Source: Muscardinus avellanarius
Lineage: Eukaryota > Chordata > Mammalia > Rodentia > Gliridae
Length of the DNA stretch: 64,000 bases
Assembly (NCBI GenBank): GCA_963383645.1
Contig: OY726557.1
Span: 149,349,860 to 149,413,859, forward strand
Reading direction: 5' to 3'
Part shown: positions 23,112 through 35,885 of the stretch, in pieces
Layout of the letters: each line of letters opens with the position of its first letter
Position numbering within the stretch: the first letter of the stretch is position 1
Position numbers and translations under genes: made by a program
Notes under the pieces: model-generated
The model's input: only the letters and a program-made list of their open reading frames with translations
Database searches by the model: none
What the model was told of the DNA's origin: nothing

Positions 23112-25005
23112 ATCATTTTATAAATAATATTTAGCATATGTATATGTAAATTTCAGAAACAAAGACATTTATTTGAACATTCTAGGTTTCTGTGAAGATA
23201 AGATTAAATCTATGCTAACCATAAAGCACTGTGTTTAGTTCTTACCTGATCCCATTGAACCAGCAAGAAAAACTTTTGCCTTTGAAAATACAAAGAGCTA
23301 GACTAAAGGAAATGTCATCCCTCTTTTACTTTTCTGCTAGATGTTCTTTCTCTCATAGAATAGTTGCATTAGCTTAGAAAGATGAACTCAAGATTTTAAA
23401 TATTTTCTGTTGAACAACACAAGATTAAATGCTACAATAAATGAGTTCACAGCAAATTATGAGTATAATTATAATGTTCAATTCTTCTAATTTTAAGACA
23501 ACAGGTTATCCATAATAGATGATGTCTATATAAGAGAATTGGAATTGAACAAGACAAAAATAGTCTCTGTACCCATTTTTTCTATGTACATCATAAAAGG
23601 GGTAAATGTGTTTAATATTTGCGTAGTGACTTAGAGTTTACAAAGTTCTCGCAGACACCAAATTATTTGATAAAACACAAAAACTGATGTCCAGAATGGT
23701 TAACTGACATGTGCAATGTCATTCTGCAAACACGTTAAAAGAGAAAAAATCAAACCAAGGACTTTATTACATAATCCCATTTGTAAGTCTCTAGCTGCAT
23801 TAGTAAGATCCTCAGGAATTGATTGCAGTCTGAGAGCTGGTACCTGCAGTTTATTAATACTTTAATGATTACTGTACCCTGACATTATGCTTTTACAACA
23901 ATGTTCTGGACATTATAACATAAATCTTCAATCTCATTTTCATATGATCTATTTATCCACCAACACTTGTAAACTGCATTTCAAACCAACAAGCATATAA
24001 AATATTTTAACTTGTTACTTTTTAGGATGAAATTATTTAATCTATGTATTACATTATTTGTAAATCTTGGCAATTTCTATGTCTTTTGCCCAGCTCAACA
24101 TCATTCTCAATTAAAATGTAAGAAAAATAGTTTATTATACTTTACAAAAATGTATTTTTGAATATGGATTAGACATATCCACAAGGGGTATACAAAATAT
24201 GAGTTTTATTTTTTCTATTATGAAAGGAAAAGTAAAGAAATGGTATAGTTGCCATAAAATATATTTTTGATCATTTAAATTTAAAATCATCTTAGAAATG
24301 TCACTTGTTATTTTTTCTTACTTATTCTTTGTGAAATAGTCTCAGATTTTATTCTAATTGAGCAGATATTAAGCTAAATGCCCTCACAATTCCATCCTCT
24401 TCCCTACCGTGACTATTTCTGCTGCCAATTACTAGATACAAATAGAGATTTTAACAAAGACATCACAACTACAAAGGTTAGCTATAATCTATTATTTTTG
24501 AGACTTAACTCCAAAAAGAAAGATGTACTACTCAGGTTGTCTCTCAGCAAATCTGAACCAGGCCCAGCCCTGGCACTATTTCACCAATGATGAGCATTCA
24601 TTCTAAAAAGTTTATAGAACTAAGTCTGTAGAGGTGATCAAAAGACCCCAGACATTTGGCCTTGGATGAAGAGAAACTCAGAGGGAGGAAACCGAGATAC
24701 AAATGGAAAGGGAGCCAAAACATGAGTAGAAGCAGGCTAAAAGCCTTAACTACCATGAGACCAGTAGGGCCTTTCCCTCACTTCCTACGTCCTGACCTCC
24801 ATTTAGAGAAGTCTGAGCTCACTTTGCCCTAATCTTAAATAAGAGGAAAGTTATTTTTATTTATTAAATTAAACTTTCTTTTTCACAAGCAAGCTTGTAT
24901 GAGCTCATAGCTAAAACTATCCCCAGATATAAATGACTATATCAATGCTGAGATTATAGATATTAATATCTGTGTGTAATATGAAGTATATTTTCTCATG
25001 CTTCA
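23112..25005. other. Unannotated intergenic sequence
   Basis: About 1.9 kb, mostly AT-rich single copy. A weak antisense MIR-like patch may lie at about 23680-23780. No credible gene. Confidence 0.45.
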
Positions 25006-25007
25006 GT

Positions 25008-25260
25008 TATCATTTTCAATGCTGTCATCCAATAAGCCTGATCGCCCAACTTAGAGGAAGAAAGATTTATTTCCTTACAGTTTTTGGAGATTTCAGAATT
25101 TCAACCCATGTCAGGCTGCGTCTGTGGACCTAAGGACATGCCAGCGGGAAGCAGAGAGAAGGAAATTGCAAATGTTCTGAATGTACTGCTTCTACAACAT
25201 ATAAGCAGAAAGCTAGAAAAATCAAAGAAAGGAGAGACTGTCTAGGTCAGCACTCTCACC
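25008..25260 (-). mobile_element. MaLR LTR fragment (antisense)
   Basis: AGAGGAAGAAAGATTTATTTCCTTACAGTTTTTGGAGATTTCAG is the antisense of a MaLR LTR 3' half ('...ccagaactgtgag...aataaat...'). Only part of an LTR is present. Confidence 0.55.
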
Positions 25261-25261
25261 A

Positions 25262-25850
25262 CTATATTACAAAACAACTGACCATACAACTTAAGGGAAG
25301 AAAATGTATTTGTTCACTTTTGTTTGTTTGTTTGTTTGTTTGTTTGTTTGCTTATGATACTGGAAATGGAATCCAGGGACATTCTACCTCCAAATTATAC
25401 CCCCAACCCTATTTTTTATTCTGACACAGGATGTCACTAAGTTTCAAAGGGCCTCACTAAGTAACTGAGACTGCCCATGAAGTGTGATCCTCCTGTCTCA
25501 GCCTCCCAAATGCTGGGATGACGAGTGTGAAACACCATGTCTGGCTGATCACAGTTTCTTGAAAATTCTGGGTTCAGTCCATGTAAATGTCAGCCTGAAA
25601 TCTACAGATCTCATGGCATGGTGGTGGCAAGTGGAGAGAGGAAGAGCACCAGGCTTCATTCTCACCTCTTGGAGGCTGGAAGTAGAAAGTAAGCAGGAGG
25701 AGGAGAGGGTCTTAAATAATTCTGAAGGCTACACTCCCAGGAACACCTCCTTAGCAACCAACACATGCTTTCCAACATTATTACTTGTTTCCTTGAAGAC
25801 TACGGGACATTCTAAATCAAAACCATTTCTCTGGGTTATTTTTTATATCT
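25262..25850 (-). mobile_element. MaLR LTR (antisense) split by a SINE
   Basis: LTR start-side sequence at 25262-25317 and continuation at 25548-25850 (TTCTTGAAAATTCTGGGTTCAGTCC...). The parts are separated by a (GTTT)n tract (25318-25351) and a minus-strand B1-dID (25353-25547). It is similar to the antisense LTR at 31.85 kb. Confidence 0.6.
25353..25547 (-). repeat. B1-dID SINE
   Basis: Antisense dimer whose tail became (GTTT)n. ID half at 25355-25415, B1 half ending TGTCTGGC at 25547. Confidence 0.85.
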
Positions 25851-26036
25851 AGTAACAAAAACAAACCAAATAATGCATCTTGATTTTTTTAAATTCAAAG
25901 TTAATCAAATTCCAAAGAAGGCAAGGGAGATATTGGGGAGAAAGTTATTGATAGTCTATTAAAATATAGTAATCACCAATTCATTTACCACCCCCCAAAA
26001 ATGTGACCAAATAAATAAACATGATGCTATGAAATT

Positions 26037-26347
26037 TTTGTGGTTTGAATGTTTTTGTCTCCTACAAAACACATATCCAAATGCAATCCGCAACATAGAA
26101 ATACTGGGAAGTTGCAAAAAAAAGAAGATGATTATGTCATCGGTATTTTGTCCTCTTGAATGGCAAATGAGAATGGGCCCTCTCTCTTCTGCTATTCTCA
26201 TATGAGAAATTGTGTTTCCCCTCTACAGAGAAGAAACCTACTGGTAACACAATTTTGGACTTCTCATCCTCCAGAAATGTGAGAAATAAAGTTACCTATT
26301 CTCAGTCTCAGGTATTGCCTTACAGCAACACAAAAACAGAATAAGAC
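26037..26347 (+). mobile_element. MLT1-type MaLR LTR
   Basis: Nearly full-length sense LTR. It starts TGTGGTTTGAATGTTTTTGTCTCC and ends with the polyadenylation block CAGAAATGTGAGAAATAAA and ...ACAGAATAAGACA. Order and orientation match MLT1 (ERVL-MaLR). Confidence 0.8.
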
Positions 26348-28135
26348 AGAAATAACATCAGGGACAATGTTAAGCTAATCCCATACACATATTCAATTCA
26401 TATTTGAAATGAAAAGACAGCTCCCCACACCCATTGCTCTGGTATATCTATTGTATACTGTTAATATTCATGCTGTATTTAAGAACAATTATAAAGAAGC
26501 ACCAGGTCTGAACTGAGGACAAAAGATAATATCAACATAAACTAGTTTTGCATTTAGAAATCACAAATAAAGTAATTTTGGGAAGAACAGTTGTTCAGGA
26601 ATTACTTTGAGACAAGCACTTATATGTACACCAGAAATCAGGGCATGAACTGTGGGGCTCTTCTTATATTAGGTACTTTTAATAATATTAATACCACTCT
26701 TTAACTTTATAATTTTCAATAATGAAATTTTTGTACCTGACACTAGCCACATCAAATAACTTTATTTATAACTGCACAGAATGAGATGAGAAAATTTCTG
26801 AGAACCCATGCACTTGTTAAGAAACTGATTCTCTTAAGAAATGCCCTGACCACCACTATAGCTATAATTGTTGTTTTTGTGACCTTACTGGTAAGAAAAT
26901 ATTCTGCACTTCCCAGTGACCATCTTATTTTAGGTTCTTTTATTATCTACTTGTGATTGTGAAACCAATAATCCATTCATTCCCATTTCTCTCTGGTCTT
27001 TAGAGAACTGTAGGCAGTAGAATAAAGATCATAGAAAAGAGGATGTCAAGATATTTTCATAACACAATTTTTGATCATATATATATTTTAAATTATTTAT
27101 AATTTGTGATAGATTTTTAACTTATCCAAAGCATAATACTTAAAAATATCACTACCCTCAAAATATGTGTGTGTTTTATGATTTTTATGATTTTATCTGG
27201 AAAAATAAACTTCTCTAAAGTAAGTAGCAATTGCTAAGCTTTATGCCTAGAAATGCAGTAGTAAATTCTGGAAGACTGCAGAATTACCTCAGGGTAAAAT
27301 ATTAAAGCTGTTTTATGCAAACGGAAGACATGGAGTCTATTAGAAATCATTAAGATGTACACAGCTTTGAAGCTTATACGCTTTTTTTCTCCTACTGAAT
27401 AACTGCAATTTTAAATATGAAGCTTGCAGTTTGGAGACCCTAACCAAATTAGGCATAAATAATTTATATTCATCTAAGTTGAATGCCTGACTCTCTGGCA
27501 TGTTAAGTGCTACAATTATCAAGACTAGACAAGTGCTTCATTTTCATTTTCCAGAGTGATATTTTTATGGTTGAATATATCTGTGGATATTTCTGCATGA
27601 TTGCCTACAATAGGCTTGCTCATTCTCCATTTAAACTTGCTAAAAGAAGTTAACTTAATGCTTTGCTGTATTGAAATTTATATTAATCCTGAAGGGTCAT
27701 ATTGAATTACATTGGTATATTTATGATTATTTTATCCTTAGTGACTATTGGGAGGAAAATTCAGGTCAGGAGGAAATTCTATTTTGCATAATTAAATATT
27801 TTTCCCATTTTACCCTCATATTCAACTATAATTATATTTATCTAGCAAACAGAACATTTCTTTTGAGAAGAAGAAAACAGCATAATAGAGTTACTTTGAA
27901 GGAAACAGCATGACAACAAATGCATAGCAAAAATCAAGGATTCTACTCTTCAGATTAAACTCTTATGGGACCTGAATGTTGCTTTCTACTATTTTCCATT
28001 TGGCACTATTTTTCTCCTTTAGCCAAACATGGAATAGTATGAAAAATTTGCAGAAAGAAAAAATCATTGCAACTATATTACAACTAGCAATTATTTTCCC
28101 TCCCTTGGTATTATTTACATATTAATAAAATACTT
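26348..28135. other. Unannotated AT-rich intergenic sequence
   Basis: About 1.8 kb without recognisable repeats. The longest frame (80 codons at 27671) opens with TTG or similar and has no recognisable domain. Confidence 0.45.
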
Positions 28136-28138
28136 TTA

Positions 28139-28535
28139 GGCCAAATGTGGTGGTGCATGCTTGTAATCCCCACGCTTGGGAGGCAAAGAAAGGAGGATTG
28201 TACAGGTTCGAAGCCAGCCTCACTGGCGTAAGAGACCCTGTTTCCAAATAAAAATATAAAAATTAGGTATCTGGGAGTGTAGCCCAGAGGTAGAAGTATT
28301 TCCAGGAACCCCAGTAAAAAACACACACACAAAAAAGTACTTTTTTTGGTGGCACTGAGGATTGAATCCATTGACATTCTACCTCTAAGCTATACTCTCC
28401 AACTTTTTTATTTATTGTTTTGAAACAGGGTCTTACTAAGTAACTGAGAGTCTTCTATGTTGCTGAGGCTGTCCTCAAAGCTAAAATCCTCCTGTCCCAC
28501 ATTCCCAAGTACTGAGATCACAGAGCCATCTGGTT
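28139..28535. repeat. Two B1-dID SINEs, tail to tail
   Basis: A plus-strand copy at 28139-28322 (TTCCAGGAA at 28300-28308) is followed by a minus-strand copy at about 28338-28535. Together they could form an RNA hairpin if transcribed. Confidence 0.88.
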
Positions 28536-28699
28536 AACTATTTGCTTAAGTAAAACAGTTTTGATACATAATTATTATATGATAACTAACACATAAATTT
28601 ATCTCCCATGTTCATTCTTCTATCACTTTATACTGTTCACATAAAAAATGTTCATCATTACCTTGATTTACTTTTTCTTTAGCTCTCTAATAAGCAATA

Positions 28700-28990
28700 A
28701 CATCAGAGTAGCTCCCTGTACCTGTTCTTCTTTCCAATTTCCGTTTCCTTTCTTCTGTCCCAGAGTCCTTTGACTTGAACTCTAGGAGCATTATCCTTTA
28801 CCAACTCTCTGCTTCCATAGTTGAAAAACACTTGTCCTTTTTTCTGTCAAACACAAGGCCCTAACATTGGTCATTCCCTCTTTCTAGAAAATTCTTCAGA
28901 TTGTCACTTGTCTTGTTCCTTTATACCATTCAGTTCTCAGCTCTAATATCATCTTCTTGAAGATGGTTTCTATGACGTCTGTATGGGAAG
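28700..28990 (+). repeat. Probable L2 fragment
   Basis: The TTCCCTCTTTCTAGAAAATTCTTC...CAGCTCTAATATCATCTTCTTGAAGATGG order mirrors the L2 3' region ('cctctgcctggaatgcc...ctcaaatgtcacctcctcc'). Confidence 0.5.
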
Positions 28991-28996
28991 TAGCCT

Positions 28997-29350
28997 GTCT
29001 TAGTCTGTTCAAGCTGATATAGAAAAACATCATAACCTGAGTGACTAATAAGCAACATAAATACAATTGTTATAGTTCTAGAGGATGAATATCACTTTGC
29101 CAGCAGATACAATGTCAGTGAGGGTCTATTTTGGGATTCATAGATGGTACTTTCTTCTTATGCTTTCACCTGATGGAAGAGGCTAATGATTATTCTCTGA
29201 TATTTTTTTAAAGGTACTAATCCCATATATAAGGGCTGAGCATCCATCATCTATAACTTATCAAAAGCTTCGTCCCTAATATCTTCATATTGGATCACAT
29301 GATTTCAACATATGAGTTCTAGGTAGACACAAATAGCCACACAAGACCAT
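28997..29350 (-). mobile_element. MLT1A-type MaLR LTR (antisense)
   Basis: It starts TGTCTTAGTCTGTTCAAGCTG, passes CACTTTGCCAGCAGATACAATGTC, ACTAATCCCATATATAAGGGC and GATTTCAACATATGAG, and ends near GACCATAGGC. This is the full antisense MLT1 layout. Confidence 0.85.
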
Positions 29351-29361
29351 AGGCATTGGAG

Positions 29362-29446
29362 CTAGAGACGGGGGATGTAGCTAGTGGTAGAGTGCTGGCT
29401 TAGAACATATGAAATCCTATGCTCAATCCCCAGAAACACAAGAAAG
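29362..29446 (+). repeat. Monomeric ID element
   Basis: GGGGGATGTAGCTAGTGGTAGAGTGCTGGCTTAGAACAT is a tRNA-Ala-derived ID core. An internal box-B-like CTCAATCCCCAG and a long purine tail follow. It is not part of a B1 dimer and is not a functional tRNA gene. Confidence 0.85.
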
Positions 29447-29520
29447 GGGAGGAAGGAAGGAAGGAAGGAAGGAAGGAAGGAAGGAAGGAAGGAAGGAAGG
29501 GAGGGAGGGAGGGAGGGAGG
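29447..29520. repeat. (GGAA)n/(GGGA)n microsatellite
   Basis: Uninterrupted purine repeat in the ID tail, switching from AAGG to AGGG units near 29500. GGAA arrays can bind ETS factors; that is general knowledge, not shown here. Confidence 0.95.
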
Positions 29521-29589
29521 AAATAGTCATATGCTACACCAAATCATTCCCTACTTAATTATTGTTTATTTATTTTTTATTATCATTAT

Positions 29590-29790
29590 TATTTTTTTTT
29601 TGGTGGTACTGGGGTTCCTGGAAACCCTTCTACCTCCGGGATACACTCCCATACCTATTTTATATTTTTATTTGGAAACAGGGTCTCTTAAGCCAGCAAA
29701 GCTGGTTTTGAACCTGTATGATCCTCTTGTCTCTGCCTCTCAAGCGGGGGTGGGGGAATTACAAGAATGAGCCACCACCAGGACAGGCCT
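29590..29790 (-). repeat. B1-dID SINE
   Basis: Antisense copy of the TTCCNGGAA subfamily (TTCCTGGAA at 29615-29623). It ends in GCCACCACCAGGACAGG. Confidence 0.9.
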
Positions 29791-31390
29791 CAATTTATTT
29801 TTAGTTGCTAATTTTTATTGGAATGCTTCCTATTTATTTATTTGCTTTTTTGCTTATTTTATATCTTCTCATTTCCATCAATCCCAAATAGAAGACAAAT
29901 TTCATAAAAGGCATGTAAGTATGTTTTTCCTTTAAGTGCTGTCCCCCAAATACCCATAACAATGGTCACATCACAGGCAACTAATGAATAATGCATAAAA
30001 GTACCAGGTATTTAGTAAGATAATATATATATTTTCTAAGGATAAGTATCTATGCTATCACAATTCCTGTTTTGCAGGTAAGAAAGCTAAAACTTGGGCA
30101 GGTGAAACGATTTGTCCAACATTGCATAATAAATGACATATGTTTTGATATTAAGATGTTGGCCTTTTTACAGAATATTTAATTTATCAAGGTGATTTCA
30201 TCTAATATTCATGACAGTCTTATGGAATAAGAATCATCATATTTATTTTTATAGATGAGAAAGGTTAGACTCAGAATAATCACTCTCTTCTTCACAAATC
30301 AAACTAGTAGAATTTGTTAAAGTATAATCCTGTTTTCTCTGACCTAACTTCATGATTTCTTCATTCATCATGTGACCTCAACTTTTCAGTCATAGCACTA
30401 AAGTTAAAGTATTATAATACAAGATTTTAAGAAAAAATATATTAAAGATAATACTATCTTTATATAATAAGCATTAAATATTTGCTATCAGTATATAGCA
30501 TAAATATTTATAACTGTTCTTTCTAACATGAGTCTTCACCCTCATCACCGTCTCTCTATGTGACAAGTGGTGCTTTTAGAAGCCCTAAAGAGATAGCCAA
30601 GATCTTCCTCCTTCTCACTGAATTAAATGGATATGACCCCACCAAGACCACGCTGGAAGCTTCTATAAGGCAGTATTCCTGAAAAACTGTTGAGTATGGC
30701 ATTTTACTGTTCTGTTTCATGGAATAACATTTCTAGCTGAGGAAAAAAGACCATTCAATTCTGTTCTACCACAATTTCTGATATCTAAACAGGAGAATCG
30801 TTTGGAAGTATTGCATACATTTATATATTACTTTTTGAAAAATATTAATATTTTATGTCAGAAAAATAACGGCAGCAGAGTACCACCCTTCCTACTAGAG
30901 TTCTACAAAGTGAGTCATGAATAAATACAAAACTGCCACATCCCATCACTCCAGGACTATCCTGAATTTGGTCACTTGCTCTGCATTACTATCTTTGGAT
31001 AGTCTTCTCTGGTCATATCTACTGACAAACCTCTAAACATCAGTGATTCCTTGTACCCCCTATCCTTATATTTATTCTACTTTTTAAAAAGATGCTTTTA
31101 AGCATTTCTTAATAATTAGGGATTTAACACCTATTTTAAGCAATAATGAAAATTTATTATACTAATACAAGAGTACCTCAAAGACACCAAGAGCAAAAAA
31201 TTGCATAGTTTTTAAAGAAGTTCTGAGTTCATAACAAAACTTGCCATAAATTGTAAAATGGTCCTCTATACTCCATACTTCACATATGGAGAGCCTCAGC
31301 CACTATTGATAGCCCCTATAAGAATGGTATATTTATTACTATTTAAGAATATACATTGACTCATAATTATTATTCAAAGTCTATGCATTA
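29791..31390. other. Intergenic sequence with two antisense MIR-like patches
   Basis: The patches at about 30050-30140 and 30195-30360 contain 'gcaggtaagaaagctaaaactt...' and 'atagatgagaaaggttagactcaga', the antisense of the MIR 3' half. The rest is unassigned. Confidence 0.5.
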
Positions 31391-31392
31391 GT

Positions 31393-31600
31393 TGGGTATG
31401 GTAAAATTACATCTGTAATTCTAGTACTTTGGCAGCTGAGACAGAAAGATCATAGCTTCAAGGACAATCTCAGCAAGTAGTGAGATTCTCATCAACCAAT
31501 TGAGACCCTGTTTCAAATTAGAAATAAAATAGAGCTGATGGTGTAACTTAGACGAAGAACGCCTCTGCATTCAATCTCCAGTAACCCCCCCAAAAAGAAA
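31393..31600 (+). repeat. Old B1-dID SINE
   Basis: Strongly diverged dimer. TAATTCTAGTACTTTGGCAGCTGAG in the B1 half and GAGCTGATGGTGTAACTTAGACG in the ID half. Confidence 0.75.
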
Positions 31601-31854
31601 AAAGTCTATGGTTTACATTAAAGATCTCTCTTGGGTTAATTTTATCTTTTATTTTAAGCAAACTTATAATGACATTCATCCAATATTATGGTATCATATG
31701 AAATCTCCTATAGATTCTCTGTTCTCTGTTTCTTCATCCTTCTGTATGCCCTAAGTCTTGGAAATCATTACTATTTCTGTTGTCTCCAGAGTTTTGAATT
31801 TACCAGAATGTCTTTAAGCAAAAAACATAACTTTGTAATGATACCAATTTTAGT

Positions 31855-32170
31855 TGGCATTTTCACTGCTGTAGTCCGAAACACCTGACCACCACAATTT
31901 AAAGGAAGTAAGGTTTAGTTGCTCACAGTTCTGGAGATTTTAGGGGTTCAGTCCATGTTAAGCCAGGTAAAGTCTGCAGAGCTCAAAGTCATTGCAGCCT
32001 GGATGGACAGAGAGAAAGAGATGGAGGGTGGGGCTCTGCTCTCACATCATGGAAACATACATAATTCCCAAAGCTGAACTTTTTGTGGTTCCCAGCAACC
32101 AAGCCCCACCTCCATCATTGCAGCCTTGTCTATGTGAGGTCTAGGGGAACATTCTGATTTCAAGTCATAA
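31855..32170 (-). mobile_element. MaLR LTR (antisense)
   Basis: TAGTTGCTCACAGTTCTGGAGATTTTAGG is the antisense polyadenylation-side block. The body includes ATGGACAGAGAGAAAGAG and CCAAGCCCCACCTCC, as in MST/MT-like LTRs. Confidence 0.65.
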
Positions 32171-32179
32171 CTATGTGTG

Positions 32180-32296
32180 AATATCTATGTGTGTATGTAT
32201 GTGCATATATATACACACATTTATAAATATAGTTCAGATGCATATATATACATATATACATATATGCTTCCAAGTATATAACTACATACATATATA

Positions 32297-32344
<48 letters not shown>

Positions 32345-32457
32345 TATATGCACACACACACACACAAAAACACACATATACAAACACAGATTTTAGATTA
32401 CAAAGTTTAATAGTTTTAGAGGGGTTAGATTACAAAATTTAATAGTTTTAGAGGGGT
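32180..32457. repeat. (TA)n/(CA)n microsatellite and 32-bp tandem duplication
   Basis: Alternating TG/TA/CA repeats fill 32180-32390; opposing frames here are microsatellite translations. Next to it a unit of about 32 bases (TTAGATTACAAAGTTTAATA...GAGGGG) is tandemly duplicated at about 32394-32457 with one or two mismatches. Confidence 0.9.
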
Positions 32458-32689
32458 CTTAGCTAACTCTAGTTTTTTTTTTTTCATAAAATTTTCCCAT
32501 TGTTTTTAACATGTAAAATTGATGAAAATTTTTCTAGAAATGGATAGAGTTTTTATAGAAGCACCTTAGTTGAGTTTGAGCCTTTATGCATTTATGGGTC
32601 TCAATGCTGTATGAGTTAGCCTACTCTACTTTATACATATCTCTAACTGAAATCACTTTTACTCAAAGGATTAAAGCACTTTGAGATAG

Positions 32690-32860
32690 CATTATTAGAA
32701 CCATTGTATCATGGTAGTTGAATGACCTTGAGCAAATCTGTAAATCTTAATTACCTTATCTGTCAAACAGGTATAATAGATTTCTGCAAGTGTCCAATGA
32801 AACATGCTACATAACACACTCAGTGCAGAACTGGACCATAAGAGTCACTCACACATTTCA
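32690..32860 (+). repeat. MIR fossil
   Basis: GAATGACCTTGAGCAAATCTGTAAATC followed by TTACCTTATCTGTCAAACAGG is the central MIR motif series in sense orientation. Confidence 0.7.
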
Positions 32861-32989
32861 ATTGTGATATTTATTATTGGCTTTAAGATCAAATATATAA
32901 TTATTCTGTCACTTCCTATATGTTGCAAAGGTAGAGTTCGCAACATCTTAAAGCATCAGTTTCTTCATCTGGAAAATGGAATTAATAGA

Positions 32990-33202
32990 CCAGAGTGGTA
33001 GCACATGTTTGTAATCCCAGTACTTGGGAGGCTGAGACAGCAGAATCATAAATTCAAACTCAGTATCAGCAATGTAATAACCTAGTGAGGCCCTGTTTCA
33101 AAACAAAAAATAAAATTAAATAAATGCTGGATGCATAACTTGGAGGTTGAATGCCCCTGGGTTCAATCCCCAGTACTACATACAAAAAAAAAAAAAAAAA
33201 AT
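32990..33202 (+). repeat. B1-dID SINE
   Basis: Dimer with B1 half from 32990, ID half ending GGTTCAATCCCCAGTAC at about 33178 and an A18 tail. Confidence 0.88.
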
Positions 33203-33899
33203 GCAATTAATACCTTATACTGCCTTTGTTCCTAGGGGACCTGAGTTGGATTTTGCAAAACCAGTGATGGATACTATCAAATTAAGTAGTACAAATAATG
33301 TTCAAACACTCAGGAACAGAAACCACACTCAAATAATAGGTTTTCAGTGTTTTTTAAGTTACAGTGGGTAACTACTATCTTTTTATGTATATCAGAATTG
33401 TTCCATGGGTTACCAGTATAAAGAGAACAGGGAATATATCTGTAATCAGAGGTAGATACGTTAAGCTAGGAAAAAAGGTGCTTTAACTGTAGTACTTTCC
33501 TCTAATTCACAAAGGTTCATGCTGTAGCAGGAAACTCTAGGACAGTATATACTTGATTAAAATACTTTCTGAATTTCATTTAATTAAATTTAAAGAAAAA
33601 AACTAAGACAAATGCGATATATCTAAATAATCTCCAGAATTTTAGAATAAAGCAATAAAAAGTATCAAGCTCACTTAAGTACTGGGATTACAGGCATGTA
33701 TCACTACACTCCCCACCCCCGGCTTTCACTTTCTTTACCTTGATTTCTGCAGGGAGAAATGTCCTGGACACCCAGATTCTTTGACCCTTTTTGACATCCA
33801 AAAGGTTGACCATGTGCATCCCACAGAGGACTGAGGCATGGGGCAACTTCGTAAAAGGGCCCAGGTCATTCCTCAGATGCTATTAAATTATCCTTATTA
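33203..33899. other. Intergenic sequence with a B1 antisense scrap
   Basis: Only an antisense B1 scrap (33675-33724, GTACTGGGATTACAGGCATG) is recognised. Confidence 0.5.
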
Positions 33900-35885
33900 G
33901 GAACTTCCGGGAAGATGGTGACCGAGAAAAGCAGCATTTACAAGTCCTACTAACACTCAATCTCTATTGCCACAACATTAGCACTTTTCATAGCCAGAAA
34001 ACACTATAAACACAAGGGACAGAGAAAAAGAAGACTAGAAGAACAACCGGAGACCAGAAAAGACACAAGCCCACATTGCGCTGGTGGATGCCGCACCAGC
34101 ACCATCTTGCCTCACGGCACCAGGCTCCAGAGAGAAAGGTAAACAAGGAGCAAAAGTGAGCAGCTGCAGATCATTCGGGTATAATACAGCAGTTTTTTAG
34201 TGCAAAGAACATCTAAAACTCCCAATTGCCAAGCTCATCAGGCCTTCCAGGGACTCAGAACGGAGCTCAAAACCAGAAAAGAAATACACCAGCCTCATGG
34301 CCAAGGGCGTGGCCGTGTTACCATATTGCCAGCAGCAGCAAGTTCACCATGCCCATGATAGCTCCAGATCATCACAGACAACAACTGTAAGTGAAATTGC
34401 GGCCCCTAAAGGAGAAATCCCAACACTGTGCCCCCAGGAACTTACACAGCTTTGATATTCTCCCTGGGTCTGAGATTTTACAGTCCAACCCAGTGAAGGA
34501 GTAGTGGTGGAATAGATACCACACCCTAGTCGCAGCTTCCCATAAAAAAACGCCCATCCCACCACCCCCATGGTCTTGCACAGCCTCAATTAATTCCCTG
34601 GGTCTGATACTTTGCTATACAACCCAGTAAAGAAGTAGTGGCAGCTGAATTGCCACAAACTCGAGATCCAGAGCACCCTAAGTGAACTTGTGGTGACCCA
34701 GGGAAAAATCCAGAGAAGGCACAAACTTCTGAAATGGGAAAGAAGAACAACAATAGAGCAATGAATGCCCACAACCCCACAATATCAGAACCTGATAACA
34801 CAGAAATTCAGAGATTGCCAGAAGATCAAATCAGGAATATAACTGTAGAAATAATACAAGACCTTCAAAAAAATTTAGAGAGAGTCTAAAAGAATAAAAG
34901 AGGCAATCATTGAAGTAGAGGCCTCAATTCAAAGTATAAACAATTGATTAGCCAACATGGAGAATAGAATATTGCTCCTAGAAGACAATCACTCCAAAAA
35001 CGAATGTATAGTTTATAATTTAGAAAAAAAAATCTGACAGCAGGAATTTGACATTGAAGAAATATGGGCCCATTTTAATAGAGCAAATCTAAGAATAATT
35101 GGAGTAGAGGAGGGAAAAGAAGGTGGAACCAAAGGGATCAATGATCTCTTCAAAAAAGTAATAGCAGAAAAATTTCCAAACATAGAGCAAGAGGTCGATA
35201 CACAAGTCCAGGAAACTTACAGAACTCCCTTTAGACAGGGTCAGAGAAAAGGTTTTCCACACCACATAATTGTCAAAATGGCCAAAGTAGAAGACAAGCA
35301 GAGAATCTTAAAGGCAACAAAAACAAAAGGCCAAGTGACATTCAGAGACAAACCAATTAGAATCACTTCAGACTTCCCAAAACAAGTCATGAAAGGCAGA
35401 AGGGCTTGGAGTAACATATTCCAAACTCTGAAAGAAAACAACTTCCAACCAAAAATTTTTTACCCAGAAAAACTATCATATCAGATGGGGAAATAAGAAG
35501 CTTCGATGACAAGCAGAAACTGAAGGAATTTATGTCTTCAAACCCAGCACTAGAGAAAATACTCAAAAAGATTAACTACAAAGAAGAAATAGGTGTATAC
35601 ACATCAGAAACGGAGAAACAAGATTTTCCACCCATCAGACAACTAAACAAAGAAAATAAACAGTATTTCAAACAGAAATAAAATATTAACATGATAGGAA
35701 TTAAAAGTTATCTCTCAATAATCACACTGAATGTAAATGGCCTCTATTCCCCAATAAAAAGACATAAAGTGACAAAATGAATTAAAAACCAGAATCCATC
35801 TGTCTGCTGCTTACAAGAAACATGCATGACAAGTAAAGAGAGTAAAAAACTCAAGGTAAAGGGGTGGAGCAAGGTAATTCATGTT
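33900..35885 (+). mobile_element. L1 LINE: 5' UTR, ORF1, start of ORF2
   Basis: Colinear copy of the same L1 family as at 20 kb. The 5' end is near 33905 (CTTCCGGGAAGATGGTGACC), the 5' UTR about 0.8 kb, ORF1 34734 to about 35670, and the ORF2 start about 35692. ORF2 shows the endonuclease-type opening (SLSIITLNVNGLYSPIKRHK), soon closed by a TGA. It ends abruptly at about 35885, where an antisense old L1 begins. It is more diverged than the 20-kb copy (fewer CpGs). Confidence 0.88.
34734..35670 (+). pseudogene. L1 ORF1 pseudogene
   Basis: The ATG at 34734 opens a frame closed by TAA at 34887-34889 (codon 52). Further stops and shifts break the coiled-coil region. The last third is open for 72 codons (35278-35496) and shows the RRM/C-terminal-domain signature (KGRRAWSNIFQTLKENNFQP). 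Non-functional. Confidence 0.88.

Noticed and set aside
29362..29446. tRNA gene
   Set aside because: The tRNA-like A and B boxes belong to an ID SINE; the fold is incomplete and a purine tail follows. The same holds for all ID halves in the window.
29384..29770. 128-codon frame with a Lys/Gly/Arg repeat
   Set aside because: It spans an ID element, a GGAA microsatellite and an antisense SINE.
32160..32396. Opposing 69-75 codon frames
   Set aside because: They translate TA/CA/TG dinucleotide repeats.
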